Origin: an uncultured Eggerthellaceae bacterium
GTDB lineage: Bacteria > Actinomycetota > Coriobacteriia > Coriobacteriales > Eggerthellaceae
Direction of reading: 5' to 3'
Length of the DNA: 64,000 nt
Assembly (NCBI GenBank): GCA_949840905.1
Contig: CATKXW010000009.1
Coordinates: 1 to 64,000 of the forward strand
Below, piece by piece: positions 60,842-64,000 of the stretch (the first letter of the stretch is position 1; the number at the start of each line of letters is the position of its first letter). The notes below the pieces were generated by a model. That model had not been told where the DNA came from. It saw only the letters and a list, made by a program, of their open reading frames with translations, and made no database searches. Both the position numbers and the translations under genes were made by a program.

Positions 60842-63114
60842 CAGCACCAGCGGGAAGCGAAGCTGCGAAGCGGAGAGGGGCCGCCCGGTCGAGCGCGCCC
60901 GATCGCGTGACGGCCACTCTCTCCTTGGATGAGCCGGTCGGTCGTGTGAAGCTGGTGAGCCCTGGGCGAGCAGCGGCCTTGGAGAAGCTCGGCATCACGA
61001 CCGTTCGCGATCTGGTGAATCATTATCCGCGTCGCTACCTCGACCTGTCTCAGGTGTGCACCATCGCTGAAGCTCCTATCGGGTCGTCGTGCACCCTCAG
61101 CGCCACGGTGCACGCGGCGAAGCTGAAGCGCCCGCGCCCCCGGCTGTCGCTGACCGAGATAACGCTGGTGGACGGCACCGGTACGCTCATCGTCGCCATG
61201 TTCCGTCAGCCCTGGCTGGCCGAGAAGCTAAGACCAGGCATGATCGTGGCCGTGGCCGGGAAGGTGACCTTCGACTACGGATTCAAACGCATGATCAACC
61301 CCTTCCTCGATGTGCTGAGCGAGGCGGAAGGTGCGGGCGGCGGCGCAGCTCCGCGGAAGGTGGAAGGCTCCATCGTGCCCGTGCATGGAGCTACCGAGAA
61401 GGTGCCGGTGGCCATCATGCGCAACATGGTGGGCAACGCCCTCGAGATGACCCAGGGGATGCTGGATCCCCTCCCGCTCGATGTGCGCTGCCGCTATCGC
61501 CTGATGAGCCGCGGCATGGCGTTGCAGTGCATCCAATTCCCGAAGACCATGGATGAGGTCCATCAGGCACGTCGGCGCCTCGCCTACGAGGAGCTGCTGT
61601 TCTTGGAGCTGTTCATGATGCAGCAGGCTCGCGCTCGCACCAAAGGGATGCTGGCCGCTGTTCATACCGTGGATGGACCGCATCTGCGAGCGCTAGCGGA
61701 AGCGCTGCCGTTCACGCTGACCGACGAACAGCAGCGTGCTCGCGACGAGCTGCTCGCTGTGATGGGCTCGCCCTTCGCGGCGAGCCATATGCTCTTCGGC
61801 GATGTGGGCACCGGCAAGACCGTCGTGGCAGCCCATGCTCTGGCGGCAGCGGCCGACTCCGGTGGGCAGGCGCTGCTGATGGCGCCCACCGAGGTGCTGG
61901 CACGTCAGCACGAGAAGAGCCTGTCGCCTCTGCTGGATGCGGCCGGGGTGACCCATGGCGTGCTGACGGGCTCTACTGCGGCCGCTGAGCGCGAGGACCT
62001 GCTCGAACGGTTGGCGTCCGGCGAGCTGCAAGTGCTCATCGGCACCCACGCTCTGTTGGAGGACGCTGTGCGGCCAGCGCGGATGACCTTGGCCGTCATC
62101 GACGAGCAGCAGCGCTTCGGCGTCGACCAGCGCGAGAGGCTGTTGCGCAAGGGCGAGCCGGCCGGCCTGGTGGCCGATGCGCTGTTCCTGACGGCGACCC
62201 CCATCCCTCGCTCCATGGCGCTGGCGCTGTTCGGCAGCTTCACGCTGTCCTATCTGCGCCATGGTCCTCACGATGCTGCGAATCGCACGACGAAGGTGCT
62301 GGCGAAGAAGGACGTGGGGCTGGCATACGACGCGGCTCGTGCCCAGTTGGAAGCAGGGCATCAGGTCTACGTGGTGTGCCCGCTCATCGGCAAGAGCGCC
62401 GAGGAGCGCGATGGACTGGCCGTTGGTGGTGGCCGTCAAGGCGATGACGAGGAAGAGCTCGCCTTCCCGTGCGTTGCTATCGAATCCGATGACGACCTGG
62501 CCGATGACGATATAACGGCTGCCACGAAAGAGGCGGCGTTCCTGCAAGCCAAGGTGTTCGCCGACTACGAGGTGGGGCTGCTCCACGGCGGGATGGACGC
62601 TGCGAGCAAGCAGGATGTGATGGAGCGGTTCTCGCGGGGCGAGATAGACGTGCTGGTGGCCACCACCGTGATCGAGGTGGGCGTGGATGTGCCCAACGCG
62701 ACGGTCATGGTGATCCAGGATGCTGACCGGTTCGGTCTCGCGCAGTTGCACCAGCTGCGCGGGCGCGTGGGTCGCGGCGAGGCACCAGGCGAGGTGTTCC
62801 TCGTGTCGGCGTCGCAAACGGAGGCGGCCCTTGCCCGATTGGCGGCCATGGAGCGCACCGACGACGGCTATGAGCTGGCTGCCTACGACCTCTCGTTGCG
62901 GCGCGAGGGCGATATCATGGGGAACCGGCAGTCGGGCGCGGGCGTTCTGCGCCTGGTGAACGTGGTACGCGATGGTGCGCTGATCGAGTGCGCCCACGCC
63001 GATGCCCGTGCCATCATGGAGGCTGATCCGGAGCTGGCGCTGCCTGACCATGTGGCGCTCGCGCGGGAGATGCGGCTTCTGTTCAAGAACGATCGAGTGG
63101 GGGCGGGAGGCTGA
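60838..63114 (+). CDS. recG: ATP-dependent DNA helicase RecG
   Basis: RecG reverses stalled forks and processes branched DNA. The 758 residues have the wedge/OB domain (LITLVDGTGTLIVAMF-like), Walker A in LFGDVGTGKTVVAAHAL, motif Ia APTEVLARQH, motif II as DEQQRFGVDQRERLL where most RecG proteins have DEQHRFG, LTATPIPRSMALALFG, and lobe 2 with LLHGGMDAASKQDVM, VATTVIEVGVDVPNATVMVI and QLRGRVGRGEAPG. An acidic insertion (GDDEEELAFP...DDDLADDDIT) of about 40 residues lies in lobe 2. The first 25 residues are a nonconserved basic tail. Confidence 0.95.
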   Translation: MTAPAGSEAAKRRGAARSSAPDRVTATLSLDEPVGRVKLVSPGRAAALEKLGITTVRDLVNHYPRRYLDLSQVCTIAEAPIGSSCTLSATVHAAKLKRPRPRLSLTEITLVDGTGTLIVAMFRQPWLAEKLRPGMIVAVAGKVTFDYGFKRMINPFLDVLSEAEGAGGGAAPRKVEGSIVPVHGATEKVPVAIMRNMVGNALEMTQGMLDPLPLDVRCRYRLMSRGMALQCIQFPKTMDEVHQARRRLAYEELLFLELFMMQQARARTKGMLAAVHTVDGPHLRALAEALPFTLTDEQQRARDELLAVMGSPFAASHMLFGDVGTGKTVVAAHALAAAADSGGQALLMAPTEVLARQHEKSLSPLLDAAGVTHGVLTGSTAAAEREDLLERLASGELQVLIGTHALLEDAVRPARMTLAVIDEQQRFGVDQRERLLRKGEPAGLVADALFLTATPIPRSMALALFGSFTLSYLRHGPHDAANRTTKVLAKKDVGLAYDAARAQLEAGHQVYVVCPLIGKSAEERDGLAVGGGRQGDDEEELAFPCVAIESDDDLADDDITAATKEAAFLQAKVFADYEVGLLHGGMDAASKQDVMERFSRGEIDVLVATTVIEVGVDVPNATVMVIQDADRFGLAQLHQLRGRVGRGEAPGEVFLVSASQTEAALARLAAMERTDDGYELAAYDLSLRREGDIMGNRQSGAGVLRLVNVVRDGALIECAHADARAIMEADPELALPDHVALAREMRLLFKNDRVGAGG

Positions 63115-63115
63115 C

Positions 63116-63715
63116 ATGCGCATCATCGCAGGAGAGCATCGAGGGCGTCGGCTGGTAGCGCCGAAGGGGGAGGGCACTCGTCCCACCACCGATCGGGTGC
63201 GGGAATCGCTGTTCAGCGCATTGGCGAGCGCTCGCGGCGGCTTCGAGGGCGCTGTGGTGCTGGACGCTTTCGCCGGCTCAGGCGCGCTGTCGTTAGAGGC
63301 GCTCTCGCGCGGTGCGGCCTTCGCGTGCTTGTGCGAGCGAGCTGCGAGCGCTTCGAAGGTCATCGCCCAGAACGTGGAGACGCTCGGTCTTGATGGGAGG
63401 CGAGCGCGGGTGGTGCGCGGCGATGTGCTGAAGGCGAGCGTTCCGCGTCCTCCGGCGAGCGCAGGGCTCGAAGGCTATGACCTGGTGTTCCTCGACCCTC
63501 CCTATGCGCTGGCCGCCGAAGATGTGCTCGGGTTTGCGGCTTCCCTCGATGAGCGGGGCCTCTTGCAGAGAGAGGCGCTCGTGGTCTACGAGCATGACAG
63601 CGCCGATGCGGCAGCTGTGGATGCTGCGCTCGAACGGTCGTTGGTCCCGCGCGGCTTCGCCCTGGCGACACGGCGCGCCGCCGGTTCCACCACCGTTGAC
63701 ATCCTGCGGCGCTGA
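63116..63715 (+). CDS. rsmD: 16S rRNA (guanine-966-N2)-methyltransferase
   Basis: RsmD methylates G966 in 16S rRNA. The 199 residues begin [36 protein letters not shown] (family signature), then [21 protein letters not shown] (SAM site) and the catalytic [14 protein letters not shown] 63116 follows the recG stop by one base, with GGGAGG upstream. Confidence 0.95.
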   Translation: MRIIAGEHRGRRLVAPKGEGTRPTTDRVRESLFSALASARGGFEGAVVLDAFAGSGALSLEALSRGAAFACLCERAASASKVIAQNVETLGLDGRRARVVRGDVLKASVPRPPASAGLEGYDLVFLDPPYALAAEDVLGFAASLDERGLLQREALVVYEHDSADAAAVDAALERSLVPRGFALATRRAAGSTTVDILRR

Positions 63716-63730
63716 ATGCCCGTTTCCCTC

Positions 63731-63736
63731 TATAAT
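63731..63736 (+). promoter_or_regulatory. -10 box of folE
   Basis: TATAAT, 43 nt before the folE ATG. No clear -35. Confidence 0.5.
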
Positions 63737-63779
63737 GGTCACTCACGGTAACGTCGATGGAGCGAGCGGAAAGCGCAGG

Positions 63780-64000
63780 ATGGATAAGCAGAAGATAGAG
63801 CAGGGCGTGCGTCTCATCTTGGAGGGCGTGGGCGAGGATCCCGATCGCGAAGGACTGCTCGACACCCCAGCACGAGTGGCGCGCATGTATGAAGAGGTGT
63901 TCGCCGGATTGAACGAGGACCCTGCGCGACATTTCGCGGTGACCTTCGACGAGCGCTACGATGGCATCGTGCTAGTGCGCGACATCCCGTTCTATTCCAT
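63780..64000 (+). CDS. folE: GTP cyclohydrolase I (N-terminal part, cut by the window end)
   Basis: The first 73 residues are recognisable: [41 protein letters not shown], then the core strand [20 protein letters not shown] just before the zinc-binding Cys region, which lies outside the window. FolE converts GTP to dihydroneopterin triphosphate, the first step of folate synthesis. Only a weak GCAGG ribosome site is present. Confidence 0.92.
   Translation, partial: MDKQKIEQGVRLILEGVGEDPDREGLLDTPARVARMYEEVFAGLNEDPARHFAVTFDERYDGIVLVRDIPFYS

Overview
The window is high-GC DNA (noticeably lower only at about 15.7-17.4 and 19.2-22.9 kb) from what looks like an anaerobic, Gram-positive gut actinobacterium of the class Coriobacteriia, probably Eggerthellales. 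This is inferred from the gene repertoire: BspA-type surface repeats, a sortase, LCP and MurT/GatD wall enzymes, indolepyruvate:ferredoxin oxidoreductase with an aryl-CoA ligase, an HdrD-like iron-sulfur protein, a DIP1984-family protein, a DivIVA/SepF division cluster, and an A-type RNase P RNA. No species name can be justified from sequence reading alone.

Layout. 0-2 kb: end of an unknown gene, degenerate G-rich repeats, a glycosyltransferase and a tiny hydrophobic ORF with a very strong ribosome site. 1.9-6.9 kb: uspA, aminotransferase, glmS, acpS and nnrD, largely overlapping. 7-15.6 kb: ligA, prepilin peptidase, a Q/A-rich membrane-anchored protein, a CBS/CorC protein, a secreted glucosaminidase-like protein, two TrkA proteins and purB. 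15.7-23.6 kb is the accessory part: a Schlafen/AlbA_2 regulator-like gene behind an eight-copy GGCGCGAT array, an IS30 transposase remnant, a 170-bp nested inverted-repeat element, a 1409-residue BspA-like surface protein bracketed by an 85-bp direct repeat, a gene scrap, and a DIP1984 gene followed by a tRNA-like fragment. 23.7-31.6 kb: a Tat-type secreted protein, a two-component system, iorA-iorB and a phenylacetate-CoA ligase-like gene. 31.7-37.6 kb: the division cluster ftsZ-pgeF-yggS-sepF-proC-yggT-divIVA. 37.7-38.2 kb: tRNA-Gln(CTG) facing rnpB. 38.3-49.1 kb: thiamine pyrophosphokinase, an ion transporter, a MurT-GatD fusion, an LCP protein, rlmH, an amino-acid ABC transporter and an HtrA protease. 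49.1-58.1 kb: a Trm9-like methyltransferase overlapping Elp3, thrH, an HdrD-like protein, a sortase, mnmA and a flippase-like membrane protein. 58.3-64 kb: rpmB, asp23-family gene, a DAK2/FakA-like gene, recG, rsmD and the start of folE.

The most interesting points are: (1) a bacterial Elp3 overlapping a methyltransferase that carries the Trm9/ALKBH8 signature, with the 2-thiolase gene mnmA about 3.5 kb away, suggesting a eukaryote-like route to mcm5(s2)U34 in tRNA; (2) MurT and GatD fused into one polypeptide; (3) a tandem operator-like array in front of a Schlafen-type regulator; (4) a possible type I toxin peptide; (5) several -10 boxes placed 7-8 nt before the start codon, which points to leaderless mRNAs; (6) the island-like region at 17-23 kb with structured repeats. 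Start codons, -35 elements and folds were judged by eye, so those calls are softer than the gene identities.
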